Below are positions 34,021-43,286 of a stretch of DNA of 64,000 nt, in pieces. Both the position numbers and the translations under genes were made by a program. Origin of the DNA: Streptomyces novaecaesareae. Its GTDB lineage: Bacteria; Actinomycetota; Actinomycetes; Streptomycetales; Streptomycetaceae. The stretch lies in contig NZ_JNWQ01000026.1 of NCBI RefSeq assembly GCF_000716875.1, forward strand, positions 15,183 to 79,182, read 5' to 3'. The notes beneath the pieces were generated by a model. The model worked only from the letters and a program-made list of their open reading frames with translations. It was not told the DNA's origin and did no database searches. The first letter of the stretch is position 1; each line of letters begins with the position of its first letter.

Positions 34021-35268
34021 GTGACCGTCGTCGAGATCCCGGGGTCCAAGTCCATCACCGCCCGGGCGCTGTTCCTGGCCGCCGCCGCCGACGGCGTGAC
34101 CACCCTGCGCCGGCCCCTCGCCTCGGACGACACCGAAGGCTTCGCCCAGGGGCTGGACACGCTCGGGTACCTGGTCGACCGGGCGGCGGACCGGTGGCTC
34201 GTCACCGGCCGGCCCACCGGGCCCGCCGTGCGGACCGCCGACGTCTACTGCCGGGACGGCGCCACCACCGCGCGCTTCCTGCCCACCCTCGCCGCTGCCG
34301 GCCACGGCAGCTACCGCTTCGACGCCTCGGCCCAGATGCGCCGCCGCCCGGTCGCCCCGCTGACCCGGGCGCTGCGCGAACTCGGCGTGGACCTGCGGCA
34401 CGAGGAAGCCGAAGGGCATCACCCGCTGACGGTCCTCGCCGACGGTGTCCGGGGCGGCGAACTCACCCTGGACGCAGGGGAGTCCTCGCAGTACCTGACC
34501 GCGCTGCTGCTGCTCGGGCCGCTCACCCGGGACGGCCTGCGGATCACCGTCACCCGGCTCGTCTCGGCCCCCTACATCGGCATCACCCTTGCGATGATGC
34601 GGGACTTCGGGGTCGAGGTGAAGCGCGAACGGACACCGGCCGGCGAGGTGTTCGACGTCCCGTCCGGGGGCTACCGGGCCGCCGACCACGCGATCGAGCC
34701 GGACGCCTCCACCGCGAGCTACTTCTTCGCCGCGGCCGCCGTCGCCGGGCGCGAGGTCACCGTCCCCGGCCTCGGACGGAACGCCCTCCAGGGCGACCTG
34801 CGCTTCGTCGAGGTGCTGCGGCGGATGGGCGCCCGCGTGGACATCGGGAGCGACCGTACGACGGTGGCGGGCGCCGGCGCGCTGTCCGGGCTCACCGTCA
34901 ACATGCGGGACATCTCCGACACCATGCCCACCCTCGCGGCGATCGCGCCCTTCGCGACCGGGCCGGTACGCATCGAGGACGTCCACAACACCCGGGTCAA
35001 GGAGTGCGACCGGCTGGAGGCCTGCGCCGCCAACCTGCGCGCGATGGGCATCACGGTGGCGACCGGGGACGACTGGATCGAGATCCGGCCCGGCACGCCC
35101 CGCCCGGTCGAGATCGCCACGCACTCCGACCACCGGATCGTGATGTCCTTCGCCGTCACCTCGCTGCACACGCCCGGGATCACCTTCGACGACCCGGGGT
35201 GCGTGCGGAAGACCTTCCCCGCGTTCCACGAGGCGTTCGCGCGGCTGCGCGCGGAGTGGGGGGTCTGA
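34021..35268 (+). CDS. aroA: 3-phosphoshikimate 1-carboxyvinyltransferase (EPSP synthase)
   Basis: A 415-residue EPSP synthase: shikimate-3-phosphate plus PEP to EPSP. PEP/S3P-binding residues are present: Lys10-Ser11 and Arg15 in PGSKSITAR, Arg85, SSQYLTALLL, the catalytic Asp in EPDASTASYFF, KECDRLEA and SDHRIVMSF. Two differences stand out: Ala14 replaces the usual Asn of SxxNR, and the loop reads RDGATTARF, so Ala81 stands where glyphosate-sensitive enzymes have Gly96 (E. coli numbering). It may be the housekeeping enzyme or a divergent paralogue. The GTG start at 34021 has GGGAGA upstream. The family is firm; the paralogue question is open. Confidence 0.92.
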   Translation: MTVVEIPGSKSITARALFLAAAADGVTTLRRPLASDDTEGFAQGLDTLGYLVDRAADRWLVTGRPTGPAVRTADVYCRDGATTARFLPTLAAAGHGSYRFDASAQMRRRPVAPLTRALRELGVDLRHEEAEGHHPLTVLADGVRGGELTLDAGESSQYLTALLLLGPLTRDGLRITVTRLVSAPYIGITLAMMRDFGVEVKRERTPAGEVFDVPSGGYRAADHAIEPDASTASYFFAAAAVAGREVTVPGLGRNALQGDLRFVEVLRRMGARVDIGSDRTTVAGAGALSGLTVNMRDISDTMPTLAAIAPFATGPVRIEDVHNTRVKECDRLEACAANLRAMGITVATGDDWIEIRPGTPRPVEIATHSDHRIVMSFAVTSLHTPGITFDDPGCVRKTFPAFHEAFARLRAEWGV

Positions 35269-35340
35269 GGGCCTGACGGCGGGGCGCAGGCCGGGATTCC
35301 CTGTTGCCAGGGGCCCGGCCCGGCGGCGAGGATCCTGTCC

Positions 35341-36423
35341 GTGTCCGAGACGACGACGGCGTTCGACGGGTCCTTCGACGGGTCCTTCGACCGGTCCGAG
35401 CTGCGCCCGTACCCCAAGATCCCCGCGCGCGGCCGCTCCGGCGGGCCCGGCAGCCGGGAGTGGATCGCGGCGGAGAAGGTGCACGGGGCGCACTTCGCGG
35501 TGGTCTGCGAGGGCGCGTCGGTACGGGCCGCCAAACGGCGCGAGCTGCTGGACGACGAAGGGCTGGACGGCTTCTTCGGCGTGAGCCGGATCTGGCCCGA
35601 ACTCGCCGTCGCCGCCGCCCGGTTCGCGGACGCGGTGCGGGAGGCCTGGGGCCCCTCGGCGGTGGTGACGGTCTACGGCGAGCTGGCCGGCGGACGCTAC
35701 CCGCACCCCGGGGTGCCCGCCGTCGCCGGGGTCGATCCGGTGCAGACCGGTGTCTGGTACTCCCCCGGCCTGCGCTGGCTGCCGTTCGACGCCACCGTGG
35801 AGACGCCCGACGGCCGGTGGTGGATCGCCGACCGCGCCCTGCGGGCGGCGGCGGGTGCCGCCGGGCTCACCTGCGTTCCCCTCCTGGGCCGCGGCGCGCT
35901 GAACGGGCTGCACGACCTGCCGGCGCGGTACCCGAGCCGGGTGCCGGCCCTGTTCGGGCTGCCCGAAATCGCGGACAACCCCGCGGAGGGCTACGTCCTC
36001 AAGCCGGCCGGCGAGTGGCGGGAGTCGGGGGCCGAGGGGGCGGTGGATGCGGAGGGCGCGACGGGGGCGGTGGCGCGCCCCCTGGTGAAGGTCAAGCAGC
36101 AGGCCTTCGCCGAGGACGAGCGCTACGACGGCGCCCGCCCGTACCTCCCCCCGCCCGAGGGCGCGGCCGGAGTCCCGGCGTGGCTGCTGGTGCGGGCCTC
36201 GGCGCTGCTCACCCCCGCGCGGGCGGCGGCCGCGGTCAGCAAGCTGGGGCCGCGCACGGGCGCGGAGGCGGTGGCGGCGGAGATCGCGCAGGACGTCGTG
36301 GACGAACTCGGCGACGCCCTGGGCGGGTTGGAGGACTCCGTCCGGACGGCCCTGCGGCGGGCGCTGGAACCCGGGGCGCGGGCACTCGCGTCCTTCGATG
36401 CGGAGGACCGGCGTCACTCCTGA
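35341..36423 (+). CDS. RNA ligase, Rnl2-like nucleotidyltransferase
   Basis: A 360-residue covalent nucleotidyltransferase. Motif I EWIAAEKVHGAHF (Lys46 as the AMP-accepting residue) closely parallels T4 Rnl2. Motif III is VTVYGELAGGRYP, motif IV EGYVLKP and motif V VKVKQQAF. The C-terminal helical domain (about 270-360) should aid RNA binding. It would seal nicked RNA using ATP. The N-terminus carries a FDGS-FDGS-FDRS repeat (12-nt DNA unit). The GTG start at 35341 has GAGG about 9 nt upstream. It lies 63 nt before the STAND-TPR gene on the same strand. No end-healing kinase/phosphatase is adjacent. Confidence 0.88.
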   Translation: MSETTTAFDGSFDGSFDRSELRPYPKIPARGRSGGPGSREWIAAEKVHGAHFAVVCEGASVRAAKRRELLDDEGLDGFFGVSRIWPELAVAAARFADAVREAWGPSAVVTVYGELAGGRYPHPGVPAVAGVDPVQTGVWYSPGLRWLPFDATVETPDGRWWIADRALRAAAGAAGLTCVPLLGRGALNGLHDLPARYPSRVPALFGLPEIADNPAEGYVLKPAGEWRESGAEGAVDAEGATGAVARPLVKVKQQAFAEDERYDGARPYLPPPEGAAGVPAWLLVRASALLTPARAAAAVSKLGPRTGAEAVAAEIAQDVVDELGDALGGLEDSVRTALRRALEPGARALASFDAEDRRHS

Positions 36424-36471
36424 CCGGCGTCGCTCCTGAACGGTGTCACTCCTGAACGGCGTCACTCCTGA
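36408..36471. repeat. 4 x 16-bp tandem repeat at 3' end of the RNA ligase gene
   Basis: Units CCGGCGTCACTCCTGA, CCGGCGTCGCTCCTGA, ACGGTGTCACTCCTGA and ACGGCGTCACTCCTGA. The first contains the ligase stop codon (36421-36423). The array fills the gap to the STAND gene. Confidence 0.92.
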
Positions 36472-36486
36472 CTGTGGGGGAGCGGA

Positions 36487-39400
36487 ATGGCTCAGGCAAG
36501 GAAGCGGCTGTCGCGCACGGAGGCGCTCCGGCGGCGGGCAGGTGCCCAATTCGTGGGCCGACGAGCCCAGTTGGCGCTCTTCGCGGAGAACCTGCGGAGG
36601 AACCCCGACTCGGAGGCCACCGACGACCCGGCCGACTTCCTGTTCCACGTCCGGGGCGTCGGCGGCGTCGGCAAGTCGACCCTGATCGCCGAATGGCGCG
36701 AAGCGGCCCGCCGGGCCGGAGCGCTGACGGCCGTGGTGGACGAGAACGACGTCCACGGAGTCGAGTCCGCGCTGAGCGCCCTCGCCCGTCAACTCGCCGA
36801 ACAAGTCGGCTCGTTGAAGGACTTCGACCGGGCGCTCGACCAGCACCGGCGAGCCCAGCAGGCCACCGCCGACCGCGTACCGGCACCGCCCGCCGGCGGC
36901 GAGACCGCGTCGCTGCCCTCCCGGATGGTCACCCAGGCGGCGTTCGGAGCCGCCTCCATGCTGCCCGGCGCGGGCGTCGTGGCCGCCATCGCCAACCCCG
37001 ACAACGTCGCCCTCGGCGCGGACCGCTTCATCGCCGGCATGCGCCAGCGCCGGCGCGGCAACGAGGGCGAGGGCGAGGAGGCGCTCAGCCGGGCGTTCGT
37101 CGCCGAGCTGGAGAAGCTGTGCGGCGGGCGCGACACCCCGTGGGTCGTCCTGTTCCTGGACACCTGGGAACTGACCGGCCGCCACCTGGACGCCTGGCTG
37201 CGCGAACTCCTCGACGGCGCCTACGGCGAAGTCCCGCTCGACGTCGTGTTCGTCCTGGCGGGCCGGGACGAACTCAGCGAACGCGACTGGGGCACCCTTC
37301 GCCCGGCCGTCGTGGACGTCCCCCTCGACGTCTTCACCGAACAGGAGACCCGCGAACTCCTCGCCGTCCGGGGCGTCACCGACCCCGAGGTCGTCGAGGC
37401 CGTGACGGGCCTGTCGATGCGGCTGCCCCTGCTGGTCGCCCTGCTCGCCCAGACCGGCCTCCAGGCCGTCGACGACGTCGCCGGAGCCGGCGCCGACCTC
37501 ACCGACCACGCGGTCGAACGCTTCCTCCAGTGGATCCCCGAACCGGACCGCCGCGAGACGGTGCTCGCCGCGGCACTGCCCCTCCAGCTCAACCACGACC
37601 TGTTCGCCTGCGCCGTCCCGGGCGCCGCCACCGAGGCCTGGGACTGGCTGCTGAGCCAGCCCTTCGTCACCGGCCGGGGCTCCTACCGGCAGTACCATGC
37701 CGTCGCCCGGGCGAGCATGCTGCGCCGCCAGCGGATGCACTCGCCGACGGCCTGGACGGCGGCGCACTTACGTCTGGCGGAGCACTTCACGGCAGCCCGG
37801 GAGGCCCTGGAACGCCGGCTCCCGGAGCGGAAGCGGAGGAAGGACGACCAATGGCGCCGGCAGACGCTGAACGAGACCTACCACCTGCTCTGCGCCGACC
37901 CGACCGCGAACCTGGGGCAGGCCCTGGAACACGTCGCGCGGATCACCGGAGTGGCTCGTGCGGACCTGCCCGCGTGGCTCGACATGCTGAGGCAGGCGGC
38001 GCAGGACGGCGACCACGCGGAGCTGACCCGGTGGGCGGGGAAGCTGCGCGCGGCAGCCGCCGAGGAGCAGCCCGAGGTGGCGGTCCTCACCGTCCTCTGC
38101 ACCCCCGGGCTGCCGCCGCACGTACGGGCCTGGGCGCTCGCCGAGCGCGGGGACTACCACTCCGTGGCGGAGCGTGCGGCGGAGGCCGTCGCCGATCTCG
38201 ACCGAGCCATCGCGCTCATGCCCGGGCACTCCGCGGCACATGCGTACCGCGGCCGCGCCCACACCCTCGGCACCGGCGATGTGCAGGCGGCCATGGCCGA
38301 CCTCGACGCCGCCCTCGCCCTCGACCCCGAGGACGCCTGGGCGATGGGCTTTCGCGGCGCGCTCCACATGGATGCGGGCAGGCTCGACGAGGCGGTGACG
38401 GACTGCACGGCCGCCATCGCGCTGGAGCCCGAGCTGGACTGGGTGTTCACCGTCCGTGGCGAGGCCCACCGTCACGCCGGTCGGCTGGAGGAGGCGTTGG
38501 CGGACTTCACGGCGGCACTGGAGACGACCCCTGACTTCGGGTGGGCACTGACCCGCCGCGGTGAGGTTCATCGCCAGGCCGGTCGACTGGACGCCGCGCT
38601 GGCGGACCTCACGGCGGGCCTCGAACAGGACGGAGAGGACGAGACGGCGTTCGGATTCCGAGGGCTGGCCCTTCGCCAGGCAGGCCGCCTGGAGGAAGCC
38701 GTGGCGGACTTCACGAGGGCCGTCGAACTGGATCCGACGTACGGATGGGCGCTGGCGCAGCGCGGCTTCGCCCATCGCCTGGCCGGCCGGCTGGAGGAGG
38801 CGATGGCGGACTTCACGGCGGCCTTGGAGGTGAACCCGGAGGACGGGTTCGCGTTGGCCCGGCGTGGGGAGCTCCATCGCAGCGCGGGCCGGTTGGAGGA
38901 GGCGTTGGCGGATCTGTCGGCGGCGCTGGAGCTGGATCCCGAGCACACGTGGGCTCTGGCCGAGCGTGGCAGCGTCCATCGCGGTGCGGGTCGGTTGGAG
39001 GAGGCGTTGGCGGATCTGTCGGCGGCGCTGGAGCTGGATCCCGAGTACGCCTGGGCACTCGGGGAGCGTGGCCGGACCTACCAGGAGTCGGGTCGCTGGG
39101 ACGAGGCGTTGGCCGACCTGTCGGCGGCGCTGGAGTTGGAACCCGGGTTCGCCTGGGCGCGTGCCGAGCGCGGGGAGGTCCACCGCAAAGCGGGCCGGCC
39201 GGAGGAGGCCTTGGCGGATCTGTCGGCGGCGCTGGAGCTGGACCCCGGCTTGGCGTGGGCACTCGTCGAGCGTGGCAGCGTCCATCGCAGTGCGGGTCGG
39301 CTGGAGGAGGCGTTGGCGGACTTCACGGCGGCGCTGGAGCTGGATCCCGAGCACGCGTGGGCGCGTGCGCACCGCGGGGAGGTCCATCGTCTGGCGGGCC

Positions 39401-40290
39401 GGTGGGAGGAAGCGCTGGCGGATCTGACGGCGGCGCTGGAGCTGGATCCCGAGTACGCCTGGGCACGTGGGGAGCGCGGCCTGACGTACCAGCAGGCGGG
39501 TCGGCCGGAGGAGGCGTTGGCGGACTATACGGCGGGGCTGGAGCTGGATCCCGAGTACGCCTGGGCACTGGCCCGGCGTGGGGAGCTCCATCGCAGCGCG
39601 GGCCGGTTGGAGGAGGCGTTGGCGGATCTGTCGGCGGCGCTGGAGCTGGACCCCGCATACGTGTCGGCACTCGTCGAGCGTGGGGACGTCCATCGCCGGG
39701 TGGGCCGGTTGGAGGAGGCGTTGGCCGATCTGACGGCGGCGCTGGAGCTGGACCCCGAGCACCTGTGGGCGCTCGTCCTGCGGGCCTACACCCACCAACT
39801 GGCCGGTCGCCCGGACGAGGCGGTTGCGGACGCTTCCGCAGCTCTCTCCCGGATATCTGACGATCCGGAGATCGGATCCTTCCTGACCATGACCTTCCGG
39901 CGGGCCGGCCGCCGTCAGGACGCGTGGGAGGCCCTTCGGCGAGCGGTGCAGTCGGATGCGGGGGACTCGGACGGCCTGCTGGACACGGCCGTGCTGCTAC
40001 TGCTGGAGAACGGACGGGAGGCGTCCCTCACGGCCTGGGACGAGTACCGGGCGGTCGCGGTCGAATCAGGGGAGGGGATCGAAGTGGCAGCGTGCGCGCT
40101 GCTGCACGGCTTGGTCGTCGGCGCTACCGCGCCGGACGCGCTGGCCCGTGGCTACCTTGCCGTGCCCCGTGCCCGTGTCGCGCTGGTCGACGTCTGTGCC
40201 TACGTGGAGGAGCTGACCCGGGTGGAAGCACCCGTCGGGCCGCGGGCCGAGGCCGCGTTGCGGGTGCTGACGGCGCCTGCCGTACCTTGA
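36487..40290 (+). CDS. STAND-type NTPase with 17 tetratricopeptide repeats
   Basis: A 1267-residue protein. The N-terminal P-loop NTPase (about 20-400) has Walker A GVGGVGKST (57-65), Walker B VVLFLDTWE (Asp225) and a winged-helix-like segment, followed by a helical linker. A small hydrophobic patch (GAASMLPGAGVVAAIA) lies in the NTPase region. From about residue 548, 17 TPRs of 34-35 residues follow with core GRLEEALADLSAALELDP, then a helical end domain. STAND proteins are signal-dependent oligomerising switches: regulators, or anti-phage sensors of the Avs kind when fused to an effector. No effector domain is recognisable here. The ATG start at 36487 has GGGGGAG 5 nt upstream. It follows the RNA ligase, possibly as one operon. 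Confidence 0.88.
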   Translation: MAQARKRLSRTEALRRRAGAQFVGRRAQLALFAENLRRNPDSEATDDPADFLFHVRGVGGVGKSTLIAEWREAARRAGALTAVVDENDVHGVESALSALARQLAEQVGSLKDFDRALDQHRRAQQATADRVPAPPAGGETASLPSRMVTQAAFGAASMLPGAGVVAAIANPDNVALGADRFIAGMRQRRRGNEGEGEEALSRAFVAELEKLCGGRDTPWVVLFLDTWELTGRHLDAWLRELLDGAYGEVPLDVVFVLAGRDELSERDWGTLRPAVVDVPLDVFTEQETRELLAVRGVTDPEVVEAVTGLSMRLPLLVALLAQTGLQAVDDVAGAGADLTDHAVERFLQWIPEPDRRETVLAAALPLQLNHDLFACAVPGAATEAWDWLLSQPFVTGRGSYRQYHAVARASMLRRQRMHSPTAWTAAHLRLAEHFTAAREALERRLPERKRRKDDQWRRQTLNETYHLLCADPTANLGQALEHVARITGVARADLPAWLDMLRQAAQDGDHAELTRWAGKLRAAAAEEQPEVAVLTVLCTPGLPPHVRAWALAERGDYHSVAERAAEAVADLDRAIALMPGHSAAHAYRGRAHTLGTGDVQAAMADLDAALALDPEDAWAMGFRGALHMDAGRLDEAVTDCTAAIALEPELDWVFTVRGEAHRHAGRLEEALADFTAALETTPDFGWALTRRGEVHRQAGRLDAALADLTAGLEQDGEDETAFGFRGLALRQAGRLEEAVADFTRAVELDPTYGWALAQRGFAHRLAGRLEEAMADFTAALEVNPEDGFALARRGELHRSAGRLEEALADLSAALELDPEHTWALAERGSVHRGAGRLEEALADLSAALELDPEYAWALGERGRTYQESGRWDEALADLSAALELEPGFAWARAERGEVHRKAGRPEEALADLSAALELDPGLAWALVERGSVHRSAGRLEEALADFTAALELDPEHAWARAHRGEVHRLAGRWEEALADLTAALELDPEYAWARGERGLTYQQAGRPEEALADYTAGLELDPEYAWALARRGELHRSAGRLEEALADLSAALELDPAYVSALVERGDVHRRVGRLEEALADLTAALELDPEHLWALVLRAYTHQLAGRPDEAVADASAALSRISDDPEIGSFLTMTFRRAGRRQDAWEALRRAVQSDAGDSDGLLDTAVLLLLENGREASLTAWDEYRAVAVESGEGIEVAACALLHGLVVGATAPDALARGYLAVPRARVALVDVCAYVEELTRVEAPVGPRAEAALRVLTAPAVP
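38128..39864 (+). repeat. Coding tandem array of 17 TPR units (102-bp period)
   Basis: Units start at about 38128 and 38230, then every 102 bp from 38335 to 39763. Units 8-16 (38845-39762) are near-identical at DNA level around GAGGAGGCGTTGGCGGATCT, showing recent homogenisation. They use more TTG, GAT and CAT codons than the NTPase part. Confidence 0.9.
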
Positions 40291-40308
40291 TCGTCGGCAC
40301 CTCCCGGA

Positions 40309-40352
40309 GGTCTCCCGGCGGTCTCCCGGCGGTCTCCCGGCGGTCTCCCGGC
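40309..40352. repeat. 4 x 11-bp tandem repeat after the STAND gene
   Basis: Four perfect units of GGTCTCCCGGC beginning 19 nt after the stop codon. Confidence 0.9.
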
Positions 40353-40480
40353 GGTTCCCTCGGGGCGCGGAAAACTTTTCGGAGAAAGTTCCCGACCGAT
40401 GTCGAGGCCCCGTCCCGCGACTCCGACTGGGAGGTGACCGCGCGCCGGAGGGGCGCGTGACACCGGAAGGGACACCCGAG

Positions 40481-40854
40481 ATGAAGTACGTCGCGATGAT
40501 CTACGGCAACCAGGCCAAGTGGGACTCCTTCCCGGCCGAGGCGTGGCCGGAGGCGATCGCCAAGCACGAGGCGTTCACCGCCAAGTACCGCGGCACCGGC
40601 GAACTCGTCGGCGCGTACGGGCTGGCGGACGCCGCCGCCGCGCAGCTGGTGCGGCGGGCGGATGGGGTGCCGGTGGTCACCGACGGGCCGTACCTGGAGA
40701 CCAAGGAGTACCTGGCCAGCTTCTACCTGCTGGACTGCGAGAGCCTGGAGCGTGCCCAGCAGATCGCCGCCGACATGCCGTTCGCGGACGTGGAGCCGGT
40801 GGAGCTGTGGCCGATCCTGCACGAGTCGCCGGCGAACGACCTTCCGGTGGGCGA

Positions 40855-40858
<4 letters not shown>
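40481..40858 (+). CDS. YCII/DGPF-domain protein, ECF42 partner
   Basis: A 125-residue alpha/beta protein of the YCII-related (DGPF) family. It begins MKYVAMIYGNQAKWDSFPAEAW and has the hallmark VTDGPYLETKEYLASFYLLDC. DGPF proteins are the signature neighbours of ECF42 sigma factors; their biochemical role is not settled. The ATG at 40481 (after GGAAGGG) is preferred over the extended start at 40457. Its stop overlaps the sigma start (GTGA, 40855-40858). Confidence 0.93.
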
Positions 40859-42120
<1,262 letters not shown>

Positions 42121-42206
42121 GCGCGGGGCGCGAATGGGGACGGGGGTGGGAGCCGTGCGGTCGTACGCCGGTTCGCTGTTGCGCAGGGGGTTCTCGGCGG
42201 CTGACT

Positions 42207-42231
42207 CTTATTGTACTGTCCGTCTAATAAG
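42207..42231. promoter_or_regulatory. AT-rich imperfect palindrome upstream of the diiron oxygenase
   Basis: CTTATT (42207-42212) and AATAAG (42226-42231) are perfect 6-bp arms around a 13-bp centre (GTACTGTCCGTCT). The extended halves TTATTGTAC and GTCTAATAA match at 7 of 9 positions. It stands out in GC-rich DNA 44 nt before the start, as a TetR-like operator or promoter would. Confidence 0.5.
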
Positions 42232-42274
42232 CGGGTGAGCGGGAACCCGCAGGAGCAGGCACCCGGAGGCAGCC

Positions 42275-43198
42275 ATGGCTCTCACCGACCCGGCGGCGCG
42301 CAGGCAGGACCACCGCCATACCACTGCCGACGACGACGTCTCCAGGCGGCTGCTGGAGTCGGCCGCCACGTTGTCGTACGACCCCTCGACCGAGATCGAC
42401 TGGGACGCCCCGCTCCCGGAGGGGCACTACGGCCTCAACCCCGAGTGGAGCACGCTCTACGGCACCCGGCTGTGGGACGAGATGACCGAGCGGCAGCGGG
42501 TCACCCTGACCCGGCACGAGGTCTGCTCGATCATGAACACCGGCATCTGGTTCGAGATGATCCTCCAGCAGATGGTGCTGCGCGACCAGTACCTCAAGAA
42601 CCCCGTCAGCGCCGAGTTCCAGTTCGCACTCACCGAGATCGCCGACGAGTGCCGCCACTCGATCATGTTCGCCCGCGCCTGCGAGAAGATGGGCGTCCCC
42701 GCCTACCGGCCGAACAAGCTCATCGCCAACGCCGGGCGCGCGTACAAGTCGCTCGCCAAGGGCGAACTCGCGTACGGCGGCATCCTGGTGGCCGAAGAGG
42801 TGCTCGACGTCATGCAGCGCGACTGGATGCGCGGCGAGAACGTGCTGGAGATCGTCCGCGGCACCTCCCGGATCCACGTGGTCGAGGAGTCGCGGCACAT
42901 GAAGTTCGCCCGGCAGGAGATCCGCGAGCGGCTGCGGCACGCGAGCCCGGCCCGCCGGCGCGCCTCGGCCACCGGCATCGCCATCGGCGCGTACGTCATC
43001 GTCACCAGCATGGTCCACCCGGGCGTCTACAAGGCCGCCGGGCTCGACGTCCGGCGCGCGCTCGACGAGGTACGGGCCAGCGAGCACCGCAAGGCGATGA
43101 TGCGCAACAGCTCCCGGCACCTGATGGCGTTCCTTGCTGAGACAGGATTGCTCACCAGTCGCTCGGCCGCCATCTACCGCCGCGTGCACATGCTCTGA
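42275..43198 (+). CDS. AurF-like diiron oxygenase
   Basis: A 307-residue helical protein of the AurF (p-aminobenzoate N-oxygenase) family. Iron-binding carboxylate/His residues appear in order: a HEVCSIMNTGIWFE segment, EIADECRHSIMF (ExxxxH type), VAEEVLD, and RIHVVEESRHMKFARQEI. Relatives oxidise arylamines to nitroso/nitro groups or carry out other O2-dependent oxidations; the substrate is unknown. The ATG start at 42275 has AGGAG/GGAGG sequences upstream. An FprB-type reductase gene follows after 88 nt and is the likely electron donor. Confidence 0.88.
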   Translation: MALTDPAARRQDHRHTTADDDVSRRLLESAATLSYDPSTEIDWDAPLPEGHYGLNPEWSTLYGTRLWDEMTERQRVTLTRHEVCSIMNTGIWFEMILQQMVLRDQYLKNPVSAEFQFALTEIADECRHSIMFARACEKMGVPAYRPNKLIANAGRAYKSLAKGELAYGGILVAEEVLDVMQRDWMRGENVLEIVRGTSRIHVVEESRHMKFARQEIRERLRHASPARRRASATGIAIGAYVIVTSMVHPGVYKAAGLDVRRALDEVRASEHRKAMMRNSSRHLMAFLAETGLLTSRSAAIYRRVHML

Positions 43199-43205
43199 CG
43201 GATCA

Positions 43206-43238
43206 TCAGGCAATCCTCAGGCAATCCTCAGGCAATCC
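43206..43238. repeat. 3 x 11-bp tandem repeat after the diiron oxygenase gene
   Basis: Three perfect units of TCAGGCAATCC and a partial fourth, starting 7 nt after the stop. Confidence 0.9.
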
Positions 43239-43286
43239 TCAGGCACCTCATCGGACACCGGACACAGCGAGGACCTAACTCCGGCC

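Noticed and set aside
36408..36471. CRISPR-like array
   Set aside because: The repeats are contiguous 16-bp units without spacers and there are no cas genes; the other tandem arrays likewise lack spacers.
33907..37767. 1286-residue open frame on the minus strand across aroA, the RNA ligase and the STAND gene
   Set aside because: Shadow frame caused by G/C-rich third positions; it runs through three unrelated real genes.
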